Positions 28,590-38,376 of a DNA stretch of 64,000 nt are shown one piece after another. The first letter of the stretch is position 1. The number at the start of each line of letters is the position of its first letter. The DNA is from Streptomyces sp. WMMB303 (GTDB taxonomy: Bacteria > Actinomycetota > Actinomycetes > Streptomycetales > Streptomycetaceae). The position numbers and the translations under genes are program-made. The DNA lies in assembly GCF_029351045.1 (NCBI RefSeq), contig NZ_JARKIN010000001.1:372001-436000 (forward strand). The letters run 5' to 3'. The notes under the pieces are model-generated. The model did no database searches and had not been told where the DNA came from. It saw only the letters and a program-made list of their open reading frames with translations.

Positions 28590-29303
28590 TCACTGCCGCA
28601 TGCGCGGGTCGTGGGTGGGGTCGGCATACCTCCGCGGGCAGCCACCGGTGGCCGCCCGGATGCGCAGTTCGTAGTGCCAGGGTTCGTTCTCGTAGATCCG
28701 GCACAGCCCGTAGGCGGCTCCGTGCCGGGACAGCCACTCCGTCGCGGCGGAGCCTCCGATGTCGACCGCCTTCCCCGAGACATGCGGAGACGTCGTCGCG
28801 GTGGCCACCCATCGGGCGGCCTCCTCCGCGGACCCGTACCGGGCGACCGCCTTGCGAAGGAGATCTCTCTGGTAACCAGGGGAGCGCCGGCCGCTGTTGA
28901 CGTAGAAGGTGACGCCCCCGTTCGCGGCAACCTTCGCCGCCCGGCGCAGTGCCTTGAGCAGTTGCGGATCGAGTTCGGCCACGGCCGGATACGTGTCGTC
29001 GAAGACCGTCACTCCGTCGGGGAGGACGCCATCGGCCACCCCCGCGGCAGCACCGGGCCCGCCGTGCGACGGACCCGAGTCCGGGGGCACCGCGGCCGAG
29101 GAGCCGGCGGCCGACCCGGAGGGCGCGGCGGAGCGAGATGAGGAGTCAGGCACAAGCGGTGCGGACTTCGACGTCCGGGGGTTGAGTACGGCGGCGCCTC
29201 CCGCCGTGACACCTGCGACGGCCAGGACGGCTGTCAGGCCGACGACGGTCAGCCGACGGACGCCAGGAGGCGGTTTCCCCGCCGGGGGCTGGAATCGGAA
29301 CAT
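28590..29303 (-). CDS. vanY: VanY-like M15 D-alanyl-D-alanine carboxypeptidase
   Basis: The 237-residue protein has an N-terminal membrane anchor (RLTVVGLTAVLAVAGVTAGGAAVL), a Ser/Pro/Ala linker of about 65 residues, and an M15 peptidase domain. Zinc-site motifs are SPHVSGKAVDIGG (His and Asp) and NEPWHYELR (His), with YVNSGRRSPGYQRDLL as the substrate-side motif. It removes the terminal D-Ala from peptidoglycan stems and so lowers glycopeptide binding. It sits upstream of vanJ and is divergent from vanR, which supports VanRS control. ATG 29303 lacks a clear Shine-Dalgarno sequence. Confidence 0.87.
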   Translation of the reverse strand: MFRFQPPAGKPPPGVRRLTVVGLTAVLAVAGVTAGGAAVLNPRTSKSAPLVPDSSSRSAAPSGSAAGSSAAVPPDSGPSHGGPGAAAGVADGVLPDGVTVFDDTYPAVAELDPQLLKALRRAAKVAANGGVTFYVNSGRRSPGYQRDLLRKAVARYGSAEEAARWVATATTSPHVSGKAVDIGGSAATEWLSRHGAAYGLCRIYENEPWHYELRIRAATGGCPRRYADPTHDPRMRQ

Positions 29304-29389
29304 ACCGCGAGTGAAGACAACGGGATGTTGCCGGCGCGTATGGGATTCTCGATACACGGACGATATGTGCCGACTCGTATCCTCGAGGC
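29304..29389. promoter_or_regulatory. vanY/vanR divergent promoter region
   Basis: These 86 bases must hold the promoters for vanY-vanJ and vanR-vanS. The region is AT-richer than its surroundings. It has two related strings, CGTATGGGATTCTCG and CGTATCCTCG, which could be VanR half-sites; this is a guess from their repetition only. Confidence 0.4.
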
Positions 29390-30214
<825 letters not shown>

Positions 30215-31204
30215 ATCGGGAGCCGTACGGCTCACACAGGGCACCCTCTTCGTCCGCGACTTCACCCCGACGGCAGCCGCCGCCATGGTGTCCTCCTGGT
30301 GTTCGGCCTCCTGGGAGGATGGGTCCTCGCCGGACGGATGCTCGCCCCGCTGGACCGCATCACCCATGCCACCCGGACGGCAGCGGCCGGGTCACTGTCC
30401 CACCGGATCCGGCTGCCGGGCCGCAGGGACGAGTTCCGCGAGCTGGCCGACGCCTTCGACACGATGCTCGCACAGCTCGAGGCACACGTCGCGGAACAGC
30501 AGCGGTTATCCGCCAACGCCTCACACGAGCTGCGTACCCCGCTGGCGATCTCGAAGACGCTCATCGACGTCGCCCGCGCCGATCCGCACCACGACCCCGG
30601 CGAACTCGTCGACCGCCTCCACACCGTCAACACCCGGGCCATCGACCTCACCGAGGCACTGCTCCTGCTCAGCCGGGCCGGCCGGCGATCCTTCGCCCGA
30701 GAACACGTCGACCTGTCCCTCGTCGCGGAGGAAGCGGCCGAAACGCTGGATCCGCTCGCGGAGAAGCACGGCGTCACCCTGGAGACCAGCGGCGACATCG
30801 CCCCCACCAGCGGTTCGCCCGCACTCCTGCTGCAGCTCACCACGAACCTCGTGCACAACGCGATCGTCCACAACCTGCCGGAACAAGGCACCGTCCGGGT
30901 GCACACCGGTGTTTGGTCCGAGTCCGTGGTACTCACCGTCGAGAACACCGGCGAGCAGCTCACCCCGCAACTCGTCGCGACCCTCACCGAACCCTTCCGG
31001 CGCGGCACCGAGCGCCTCCGCACCGACCAGGCGGGCGTCGGGCTGGGTCTGGCCATCGTCAAGACCGTCGCCGAAGCACACCGGGGAACCCTCACCCTCG
31101 CCCCGCGTCCGGCAGGCGGGCTCCGGATCACCGTGGAGTTGCCCGCGGCGTCAGGAGGGTGAGCCCCCGGGGCCCGGCGACCCCCGGCCCCAGAGCCCCC
31201 ACGA

Positions 31205-31224
31205 GGTGGGGACCGTTCCCCACC
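31205..31224. terminator. terminator hairpin after vanS
   Basis: GGTGGGGA (31205-31212) and TCCCCACC (31217-31224) form a perfect 8-bp stem with the tetraloop CCGT, 42 bases after the vanS stop. Confidence 0.6.
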
Positions 31225-31352
31225 GCTCGGATGCGCACCTCGGCGTCGGCCCCCCCCCGGCCCCCCGGGCGCGCCGGCGCCCGCCGGTCCGGGTGCCGGT
31301 GCTGAGCCGGTGCTCGGAGCGGGAGGACGACGGCCGGGATCAGGATCCCGGC

Positions 31353-31420
31353 GAGAGCAGTGCTCTTGTTTTGGAGCACGGGAAGTGTCACACTGCTTCA
31401 CGACGAGAGCGGTGCTCTCG
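31353..31420. promoter_or_regulatory. two TetR-type operators before the F420 oxidoreductase gene
   Basis: AGAGCAGTGCTCT (31354-31366) is a perfect palindrome. CGAGAGC (31404-31410) and GCTCTCG (31414-31420) form a second one around GGT. Both match the palindromes before the TetR gene at 27.4 kb. They lie 79-146 bases upstream of the oxidoreductase start, in an otherwise empty 336-base space after vanS. Confidence 0.6.
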
Positions 31421-31498
31421 CTTTGGATCGCCGATTCCACAGCAGAGCATCACCCCGAGCCCGCTTCCCACTCGACCACTCCTCGACGGAGGACACCG

Positions 31499-31951
31499 AT
31501 GTCACCCGAGCCGTACGTCAAACGCCCAGGCTGGTTCACCAACAACGTGCTGAACCGCACCGTTTCCTGGCTCTCCAGGAGGGGAGTCAGCCTGGTCGGT
31601 TCGCGTGTACTGGCGGTCAAGGGCCGCAAGAGCGGTGAGTGGCGCCGCACCCCGGTCAACCCGCTCCACCACGGGGGAGGGCTCTACCTGGTCGCGGCCC
31701 GCGGGCACGTCCAGTGGACGTGCAACATGCGGGCGGCGGGCGGCGGTGAGCTGTTCCACGGGCGACGGGGCCGGCACTTCACCGCCACCGAGGTACCCGA
31801 CGCGGAGAAGCCCGAGATCCTGCGGGCCTACCTGCGCAAGTGGAAGTGGGAGGTCGGAGCGTTCTTCGAGGTGGGCCCGGACTCCTCCGACGAGGAGATC
31901 CGGGCGGTGGCGGACCGCCATCCCGTCTTCCGGCTCACCCTGACCGACTGA
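31499..31951 (+). CDS. F420 (deazaflavin)-dependent nitroreductase-family protein
   Basis: The 150-residue protein has the split-barrel fold of the DUF385/Ddn family: GSRVLAVKGRKSGEWRRTPVNPL (F420 phosphate contacts), GGGLYLVAARGHVQW, and the C-terminal RAYLRKWKWEVGAFF. Family members use F420 to reduce quinones or nitro compounds. ATG 31499 has GGAGG 6-7 bases upstream. The double palindrome upstream links it to the TetR gene at 27 kb rather than to the adjacent van genes. Confidence 0.9.
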   Translation: MSPEPYVKRPGWFTNNVLNRTVSWLSRRGVSLVGSRVLAVKGRKSGEWRRTPVNPLHHGGGLYLVAARGHVQWTCNMRAAGGGELFHGRRGRHFTATEVPDAEKPEILRAYLRKWKWEVGAFFEVGPDSSDEEIRAVADRHPVFRLTLTD

Positions 31952-32218
31952 GCAGCGCACCGGCCGGGCGCGCCCGGGACCGTACGAGACGGCCCCTCAT
32001 ACGCCACGCTGCGCGCCCCCTTTCACGGACCGGGCAGCCGACCGAGGCCCCGCAGACCGTGGGGCCCATGGCGGACCCCGGAGACGGCGTGGACCCGTGC
32101 GTGCCGTGGGGCCGGTGCGATGTGCCCCTCCGGCCCCCGCACAGTGCCGGCGGGCGCCGCACGAGCGGCGCCCGGAGCGCCGGCAGCGGACCGCCCGCCC
32201 GGGACGGCGGTCGCGCGG
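31952..32218. other. convergent intergenic space
   Basis: These 267 bases separate the F420 oxidoreductase gene from the end of the flavoprotein gene on the other strand. I see no gene and no strong hairpin here. Confidence 0.4.
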
Positions 32219-33667
32219 CTACGCCGGGCGGCCTCCCGCGGCCGGCTCGTCGCCCCCGCCGTCGTCAGAACCGTCCCGCCCGTCGCGGCCGCCCGGTGTG
32301 TCACCGCCACCGGTTCCGGTCGTGGCGTCCCCGGCCTCGGACGCGGACGCGGCGTCCGCCGCCCTGGCCTCCGCGGCCTCGCGACGGTCGAAGGTGTCCA
32401 GCGCCCGCCGGGCGAGCGGATGCACCCGGACGACCTCGGCCAGGGAGGTGGCGCCGCGGGCGAAGCGGGCGAAGACGTTCCACGCGGGGCGGAACCCGGT
32501 GAGCGCGGCGTGGAAGACCCCGGGCCGGCGGGAGAAGATCCGCAGCAGCCGCCGCCCCACCGCCATCTCGACGCCGAGACCGGCCTTGATGGCGAAGGCG
32601 TAGTTGAGGGCCTGCCGGCGGGCATCCACCGCGTCGTGCGCCTCGGCGATCCGGACGGCCCACTCCCCCGCCAGGCGCCCCGAGCGCAGCGCGAAGGAAA
32701 TGCCCTCGCGGGTCCAGGGCTCCAGCAGACCGGCCGCATCCCCGCAGACCAGCACCCGGCCGCGGGAGAGCGGGGAGTCCTCGGCCCGGCAACGGGTCAG
32801 GTGCCCGGAGGAGACGCGGGGTTCGAAACCGGCCAGCCCGAGGCGGCCGATGAAGTCGTCGAGGTACCGCTTGGTGGCAGCGCCCTCGCCGCGTGCCGAG
32901 ATGACCCCCACGGTGAGGGTGTCGCCCTTGGGGAAGACCCAGCCGTAACTGCCCGGGAGCGGACCCCAGTCCACCAGCACCCGCCCCGCCCAGTCCTCGG
33001 CGACGCTCTCCGGGACCGGGATCTCGGCCTCCAGGCCGAGGTCGACCTGGTCCATCCGGACCCCGACGTGGGCGCCTATCCGGCTGGTGCTGCCGTCGGC
33101 GCCGACCACGGCACGGGCGAGGACGGGCTGCTCCTCACCCGCCAGGACGACGGCGACCGTGCGGCGGTCGGGCACGGCCGGGCCGTGCTGTTCGACCCGG
33201 GAGACCGAGGCACCGGTGCGGATCTCCGCACCGGCCTTGACCGCGGACTCGACCAGGCCGTTGTCGAACTCGTCCCGGTTGACCAGCCCGAAGAGCATGT
33301 GGCGCGAGCGCCGGGTACGGGACAGCTTGCCGTTGAGCGCGAAGGTCACGGCGTGCACGCGCTCCCGCAGCGGCAGGTCGAAGCCGGGGGGCAGCGCGTC
33401 GCGGGACGGGCCGATGATGCCGCCGCCGCAGGTCTTGTAGCGGGGCGGTTCGGCCTTCTCCAGCAGCAGCACGCTGCGGCCCGCGACCGCGGCCGCGTAG
33501 GCGGCCGAGGCTCCGGCGGGCCCGGCGCCGACCACGACCACGTCCCAGACGGGGCGCTCTTCGCCGCCGCCCGCCGCGCTCCTTTCGACGGGCTGGTCCG
33601 CCTGATCCGCCCCGGAGTCCTCCGCAGGCTCGACGTCCTCGTTCCCGGCTGCGTGCTCGCTGCTCAC
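32219..33667 (-). CDS. geranylgeranyl reductase-family FAD-dependent oxidoreductase
   Basis: The 482-residue flavoprotein has an FAD-binding GXGXXG motif (VVVVGAGPAGASAAYAAAVAG), the PRYKTCGGGIIGPS motif typical of this family near residue 90, and the second FAD motif GRVLVCGDAAGLLEPWTREGI. It ends in an acidic, Gly/Asp-rich tail of about 70 residues. Family members reduce prenyl chains of menaquinone, chlorophyll or lipids, and menaquinone is the likeliest substrate in actinobacteria. GTG 33667 is chosen; earlier codons lie in a non-conserved extension. No terpenoid or menaquinone gene is adjacent, and it is divergent from an M20 peptidase gene. Confidence 0.88.
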   Translation of the reverse strand: MSSEHAAGNEDVEPAEDSGADQADQPVERSAAGGGEERPVWDVVVVGAGPAGASAAYAAAVAGRSVLLLEKAEPPRYKTCGGGIIGPSRDALPPGFDLPLRERVHAVTFALNGKLSRTRRSRHMLFGLVNRDEFDNGLVESAVKAGAEIRTGASVSRVEQHGPAVPDRRTVAVVLAGEEQPVLARAVVGADGSTSRIGAHVGVRMDQVDLGLEAEIPVPESVAEDWAGRVLVDWGPLPGSYGWVFPKGDTLTVGVISARGEGAATKRYLDDFIGRLGLAGFEPRVSSGHLTRCRAEDSPLSRGRVLVCGDAAGLLEPWTREGISFALRSGRLAGEWAVRIAEAHDAVDARRQALNYAFAIKAGLGVEMAVGRRLLRIFSRRPGVFHAALTGFRPAWNVFARFARGATSLAEVVRVHPLARRALDTFDRREAAEARAADAASASEAGDATTGTGGGDTPGGRDGRDGSDDGGGDEPAAGGRPA

Positions 33668-33793
33668 GATGTGTTGTGCTCCCGCTTGACCTCGGCTTAC
33701 GGATGGCCCACCGCATCCTACGGGCCCGCCCATGTGCGATACACATGTCTCCGTACACGTGTGCCAACGTCGCGCCCACAAGGAGCGTTCCCC

Positions 33794-35269
33794 ATGCAGC
33801 ACCCCCCGTCCGACCCGACGGCTATGCCTCACTCATCCGCTTCGTCTACTTCCTCCGCGTACTCCGGACCGGCTGCACCGGGCTCCGGCTCCGGCTCCGA
33901 CTCCGGGCAGGGAGTCGCCGCGACGGTCGCCTCGCTGATGCCGCGGGCGCGGACGGAACTCGCCGAACTGGTGGCCTTCCGCTCGGTGGCGGATCCGGAG
34001 CAGTTCCCCAGGAGCGAGTGCGAGGGCGCGGCCGACTGGGTCGCGGAGGCGCTGCGCGCCGAGTGCTTCCAGGACGTGGCCGCCCTGGAGACGCCGGACG
34101 GCACCCGGTCCGTGTACGGATTCCTGCCCGGCCCGGCGGGAGCTCCCACGGTGCTGCTGTACGCGCACTACGACGTGCAGCCGCCGCTGGACGAAGCGGC
34201 CTGGCACACGCCGCCGTTCGAGCTCACCGACGGTGCCGACGGCCGCTGGTACGGACGGGGCGCGGCGGACTGCAAGGGCGGGTTCATCATGCACCTGCTG
34301 GCCCTGCGGGCCGTGCGGGAGAACGGCGGGCTGCCCGTCTCGGTGAAGATGATCGTGGAGGGCTCCGAGGAGCAGGGCACCGGTGGTCTGGAACAGTACG
34401 CGCGGCAGCATCCCGAGCTGCTGGCGGCCGACACCATCGTCATCGGGGACGCGGGTAATTTCCGGTGCGGGCTGCCGACCGTGACGGCTTCCCTGCGCGG
34501 TATGACCCTGCTGCGGGTCCAGGTGGACACTCTCGAAGGCAATCTGCACTCGGGGCTGTTCGGCGGAGCGGCGCCCGACGCGCTGGCGGCGCTGCTCCGT
34601 ACGCTCGACTCGCTGCGGGACGCCGAGGGCAACACCGTCGTCGACGGTCTGACGGTGGACGCCCGGTGGGAGGGGATGGCGTATCCGGAGGAGGACTTCC
34701 GGCGGGACGCCAAGGTGCTGGACGGGGTCGGTCTGAGCGGCGGCGGGGCCGTCGCCGACCGGCTGTGGGCACGGCCGGCGGTGACGGTCCTGGGCATCGA
34801 CTGCCCGCCCGTGGTCGGTGCGACCCCGTCGGTGCACGCATCGGCACGCGCGCTGGTCTCACTGCGGATCCCGCCGGGCACGGATGTGGAGAAGGCCATC
34901 GAACTGCTGGTGGCGCACGTGGAGTCGCACGTGCCGTGGCAGGCACGGGTGGCGACGGAGGTCGTGGGCAAGGGCCAGCCCTTCACCGCGGACACCTCCA
35001 GCCCGGCGTACGCCGCGATGGCCGCGGCACTGAGCACGGCCTACGACGGGCAGGAGATGCAGGTCGCGGGTATGGGCGGCTCGATTCCGCTGTGCAACGC
35101 GCTGGACGCGCTCTACCCGGACGCCGAGATCCTGCTCATCGGACTGAGCGAGCCCGAGGCCCAGATCCACGCCGTCAACGAGAGCGTGGACCCGCGCGAA
35201 CTGGAGCGGATGGCCGTGGCCGAGGCGCTGTTCCTGCGCGGCTACGCGGAGCAGGCAGCGGGGGCCTGA
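33794..35269 (+). CDS. M20-family dipeptidase
   Basis: The 491-residue metallopeptidase has zinc ligands in YAHYDVQP (His), GRGAADCKGG (bridging Asp), VEGSEEQGTGG (Glu-Glu), IGDAGN (Asp) and PEAQIHAVNE (His). A dimerisation domain lies in the middle (LNCPP-like GIDCPPVVGATPSVHASARALV). It is related to Streptomyces cytosolic dipeptidases (carnosinase-like). About 40 Ser/Pro-rich residues precede the catalytic domain. ATG 33794 has AGGAG 9 bases upstream; the open frame upstream of it is antisense to the flavoprotein gene and is not coding. Confidence 0.92.
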   Translation: MQHPPSDPTAMPHSSASSTSSAYSGPAAPGSGSGSDSGQGVAATVASLMPRARTELAELVAFRSVADPEQFPRSECEGAADWVAEALRAECFQDVAALETPDGTRSVYGFLPGPAGAPTVLLYAHYDVQPPLDEAAWHTPPFELTDGADGRWYGRGAADCKGGFIMHLLALRAVRENGGLPVSVKMIVEGSEEQGTGGLEQYARQHPELLAADTIVIGDAGNFRCGLPTVTASLRGMTLLRVQVDTLEGNLHSGLFGGAAPDALAALLRTLDSLRDAEGNTVVDGLTVDARWEGMAYPEEDFRRDAKVLDGVGLSGGGAVADRLWARPAVTVLGIDCPPVVGATPSVHASARALVSLRIPPGTDVEKAIELLVAHVESHVPWQARVATEVVGKGQPFTADTSSPAYAAMAAALSTAYDGQEMQVAGMGGSIPLCNALDALYPDAEILLIGLSEPEAQIHAVNESVDPRELERMAVAEALFLRGYAEQAAGA

Positions 35270-35354
35270 GCCCGGTCCCGAGCCCGGTGGTGTCCGCGGC
35301 GGACCCGGACGCCCGGTGGCGCCGGAGGCCGCCGCGGATCCGCCGTCGGCCCCC

Positions 35355-35387
35355 GGGCCGGCCCCCGCGCGGCACCGGGGCCGGCCC
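35355..35387. terminator. convergent terminator hairpin
   Basis: GGGCCGGCCCC (35355-35365) and GGGGCCGGCCC (35377-35387) form a perfect 11-bp stem with an 11-base loop, between the convergent dipeptidase and P-loop/Nudix genes. Confidence 0.7.
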
Positions 35388-35441
35388 GGACGACCGGGAG
35401 GCGTCCGCGGTGGCGCGGGGTGGGCGAGAAGCCGGCCCGGT

Positions 35442-36491
35442 TCAGCGCAGCAGCTTGCCAGGATCGGCCACGCCGCCGGTCGGAACGCCGCCCTCCAGGT
35501 ACAGCGGCTGTCCCGCGCGGCGGGCCCGCAGGGCGCAGCGGAGCCGCTCCAGCCGCACCGGAGGCAGCAGTTCCGCGGCCTCGTCCTCGGTGACGAACCG
35601 CCAGCCGCGGAGTTCGGCGCTGGGCAGCAGAAGGGCCGCGGCCTCCCCCGGGGCGAGCTGTCCGCCGTCGAAGAGCAGCCGCATCCCGCCGAACCCCGGT
35701 GGCTGCGGCGGCTCCCAGTCGGCGACGAGCAGCCCGAGCCCGCCTGTCAGCCGCAGCCCGAGTTCCTCGAACACCTCGCGCACTCCGGCGGCGCTGGGGG
35801 CCTCCCCGCGCTCCACGACGCCGCCGGGGAACTCCCAGCCGGGCTTGTAGGTAGGGTCGACGAGCAGCACCCGGTCGCGGTCGTCGAACAGCAGGATGCC
35901 GGCGGCCACCGTCTCGGCCGTCGGCTCAGGGGTCTGCACGATGTCCACGGCGCCCTCCCCCGCGCCGATCGCCTCGGCGAGGCGCTCGGCGGTGTGCCGC
36001 GGACCCAGGTGGGTGGTGTCGATGGTGTGGGCTTCCGACTCGATCCAGGGCAGCGCCTCCTGGTAGGGACGCAGGTGGCTCAGGCACCAGGCCCTGGTGG
36101 TACCGCCGTCAGCGGCGGCGCGGGTGTCGATCCGCTCGCGCAGCACGGCCTCCTCGGCGTGCAGCAGCAGGTGCCGTACGGGGATGCGGCGCGCGGCGAA
36201 GGCGCCGAACATCTCGTCCCGGTACTCGCGGCGCAGCAGCGTCATGGGTGTGATCAGCGGCCCGGGGACCTCGCTCAGCAGAGCGGCGGCCGTGTCCGCC
36301 ACGAGCCGCCGCCACGAGCGCAGGTCCTGGAAGTCGGCTATCTGTGCCAGGTGTTCCTTCGGCAGCATCCAGCGCAGTTCCGCGCCGATGACTTCGGGAT
36401 CGTAGAGCGTGCTGCCTGGGAGCAGGTCCAGGAGTTCGTACGCCGCAGTGGTCTTGCCCGCGCCGAAAGCGCCGTTCAGCCAGACGATCAC
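35442..36491 (-). CDS. P-loop kinase-like / Nudix hydrolase fusion
   Basis: This 349-residue protein has two domains. Residues 1-180 are a P-loop NTPase of the TmrB/zeta-like kind (IVWLNGAFGAGKTTAAYEL, Walker A 7-15, LITPMTLLRREYRDEM). Residues 185-330 are a Nudix hydrolase with the box GGVVERGEAPSAAGVREVF and EELGL (223-245), including the metal-binding REVFEE. Fusion of a nucleotide kinase-like domain to a Nudix domain suggests nucleotide turnover or RNA repair; the substrate is unknown. GTG 36491 has GGGGGA 7-8 bases upstream. It stands alone. Confidence 0.87.
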   Translation of the reverse strand: MIVWLNGAFGAGKTTAAYELLDLLPGSTLYDPEVIGAELRWMLPKEHLAQIADFQDLRSWRRLVADTAAALLSEVPGPLITPMTLLRREYRDEMFGAFAARRIPVRHLLLHAEEAVLRERIDTRAAADGGTTRAWCLSHLRPYQEALPWIESEAHTIDTTHLGPRHTAERLAEAIGAGEGAVDIVQTPEPTAETVAAGILLFDDRDRVLLVDPTYKPGWEFPGGVVERGEAPSAAGVREVFEELGLRLTGGLGLLVADWEPPQPPGFGGMRLLFDGGQLAPGEAAALLLPSAELRGWRFVTEDEAAELLPPVRLERLRCALRARRAGQPLYLEGGVPTGGVADPGKLLR

Positions 36492-36718
36492 GGTGTTTCC
36501 CCCTCATCCGTTGTCCCCGTTCAGTTGCCCGCATCACCCGGTGCGGGAAACGCGCCGGGGCGGCTCTCCCGGCGCTGAACGAGGCACGGCGCCCGCGCCC
36601 CGGCGCGTACGGCAGGCGCGTGCGACCCCTGGGAGGGAGATCGGTGTCCACGGACGAAGGTATCCGGCCCTGATCCGGGCGGCGGTCCGGCGGACCGCCG
36701 GGGACGGCGCGACCGGCG

Positions 36719-37288
36719 TCAGCGGGGGGACCAGCCGGGGTCGCGGCCGGTGAGCATCAGCAGCCGCTCGAAGGGGCCGGCACCGGGAGGCGGCGGGATC
36801 TCCTCGCCGAAGACCCCCGCCTTGCGGGCCATGGGCGCCATCTCCGCGAAGGCGGGCCCGGCCTCGTCGAGCGCGGCCGGATCGGGCTGGTAGTCCTGGT
36901 CCGTCGCGCGGGCGAGATCCCAGCCGTGCACCAGCAGATCGCCCATCACCATGTGCGCGACGGTGCGCTGCGGCAGCCCCATGCCCTGGGAGACGCCCTC
37001 CAGCGCGCCGGGAGCCGACCACGCCTCTGCCAGCGTGACCGTCTCCTCCCGGAAGCGGGCGCGCCAGTCCTCCGCGAGCCGGTCAGGGGTGCTGCTGAAG
37101 TCCGCGGTACCCCGGCCGGCCAGCGCCTGGAAGCCGATGACGACGTGGAAGAGGTGGTTGAGCAGGGCCCGCACATCGTAGTCGGCACACGGCGTGGGCA
37201 GGCTCAGCTGTTCGTCCCGTACCCCGCGGACCACGGGGTCGGTGGCGCGGGCCGCGCTGTCGATGAGAGGGGAGATCGTGTTTGCCAT
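36719..37288 (-). CDS. TIGR03086-family DinB-like metal-binding protein
   Basis: The 189-residue protein has the DinB/mycothiol-dependent four-helix layout. The metal histidines are in ALLNHLFHVV and LLVHGWDLARATDQ, with the family signature PTPCADYDVRALLNHL near the N-terminus. Related proteins use mycothiol as a cofactor. The reaction here is unknown. It is divergent from an AraC regulator 62 bases away, its probable controller. ATG 37288 has GAGGGGAGATCG upstream. Confidence 0.9.
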   Translation of the reverse strand: MANTISPLIDSAARATDPVVRGVRDEQLSLPTPCADYDVRALLNHLFHVVIGFQALAGRGTADFSSTPDRLAEDWRARFREETVTLAEAWSAPGALEGVSQGMGLPQRTVAHMVMGDLLVHGWDLARATDQDYQPDPAALDEAGPAFAEMAPMARKAGVFGEEIPPPPGAGPFERLLMLTGRDPGWSPR

Positions 37289-37350
37289 ACCGCCACGCTA
37301 GGCCGGACCCTCGGCGGCGACTTGAAGAAACACGACATAGGATCCACGTC

Positions 37351-38322
37351 ATGGCAGGTCGCAGCACTCCCCGGGGGATCGGCAGCCCCGGCCCCGGCGA
37401 CGGCGAAGGCGGCGACGCCCCCCGCCGGGACACCCGGGGCATCGTGCAGGCCCCCGGTCTGCTGGCGCGGGTCGACTTCCGGCGCAGGCTCCCGGCCGAA
37501 CCGCTGCGCCGCTGGATCGAGCACTACTGGCTGATCGACTGGAATCTGGAGCAGCCCCACGTCGCCCGGGTCGTACCGCACCCGTGCGTCAACCTCGTCC
37601 TCGAACGGCGCGGCCCGGCGGATGCGGCGCCGGCCACGGGGCTGGTGTCCGGGGCGGACACCGGCGTGTTCAGCACCGAACTGGACTCCGTCGGACGGGT
37701 TGTCGGGGTGCAGTTCCGGCCCGGCGGGTTCCGGCCCTTCCTGACCGCGCCATGCTCTCTCGCGCGGTTCACCGGTGGAGGGCTCGCGCTCGACGAGGCA
37801 TTCGGCCCGGAGGGGGCCGCGCTGCCGGCCCGGGTGTTGGATCCGGACCGGGAGGGAGAGCGGGTGGCCGCGCTCGACGCCTTCCTGCTGTCCCTGCGCC
37901 CCGCCGCCGACCCGGCGGCCGAACAGGCCATGGCCTTGGCGCACCGGGTGCGCACGGACCGCTCGGTGCTGCGGGTCGAGCACCTCGCCGCAGCCGGGGG
38001 CTGCTCGGTGCGGAGCCTCCAGCGGCTGTTCGCGACGTACATCGGAGTCACTCCGAAGTGGACGATCCTGCGGTACCGGGTCCACGAGGCGATGGAGCGC
38101 GCCACCGATCCCGGGACGGACTGGGCCCGGCTCGCCGCCGAGCTCGGCTACAGCGACCAGTCCCATCTCATCCGGGATTTCACCGCGGCGGTGGGCGTCT
38201 CTCCCGCGGCGTACGCCCGCGCGGCGGCGGAGCCGCGCCCTCCGGACGCCCCTGCCCCGGAGGACCGGGGCCGAGAGGACGGCGGACGAGAGGACGGCGG
38301 CTCGGGGCCCGGGCACGCGTGA
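37351..38322 (+). CDS. AraC-family transcriptional regulator
   Basis: The 323-residue protein has an N-terminal sensing domain of the DUF6597 kind (RRWIEHYWLIDWNL, VVPHPCVNLVLE, GVQFRPGGFRPFL). A C-terminal AraC DNA-binding domain with two helix-turn-helices follows (VEHLAAAGGCSVRSLQRLF, WARLAAELGYSDQSHLIRDF, VGVSPAAYARA). It ends with an acidic Gly/Arg tail. It is divergent from the DinB-like gene. ATG 37351 follows AGGATCCACGTC. Longer starts overlap the divergent gene. Confidence 0.9.
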   Translation: MAGRSTPRGIGSPGPGDGEGGDAPRRDTRGIVQAPGLLARVDFRRRLPAEPLRRWIEHYWLIDWNLEQPHVARVVPHPCVNLVLERRGPADAAPATGLVSGADTGVFSTELDSVGRVVGVQFRPGGFRPFLTAPCSLARFTGGGLALDEAFGPEGAALPARVLDPDREGERVAALDAFLLSLRPAADPAAEQAMALAHRVRTDRSVLRVEHLAAAGGCSVRSLQRLFATYIGVTPKWTILRYRVHEAMERATDPGTDWARLAAELGYSDQSHLIRDFTAAVGVSPAAYARAAAEPRPPDAPAPEDRGREDGGREDGGSGPGHA

Positions 38323-38376
38323 CCCGGTGCCGGAGGGCGGAACCGGCTTCGCTGACCGGAACTCGGCCGGGGCGGC

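Noticed and set aside
32219..33667. terpenoid or carotenoid biosynthetic cluster around the geranylgeranyl reductase-like gene
   Set aside because: No prenyl synthase, phytoene synthase or cyclase is nearby; the neighbours are a peptidase and an F420 enzyme.
32120..33793. 558-codon extension of the dipeptidase frame
   Set aside because: It is antisense to the flavoprotein gene. The ATG at 33794 has a good ribosome binding site and starts close to the family start.
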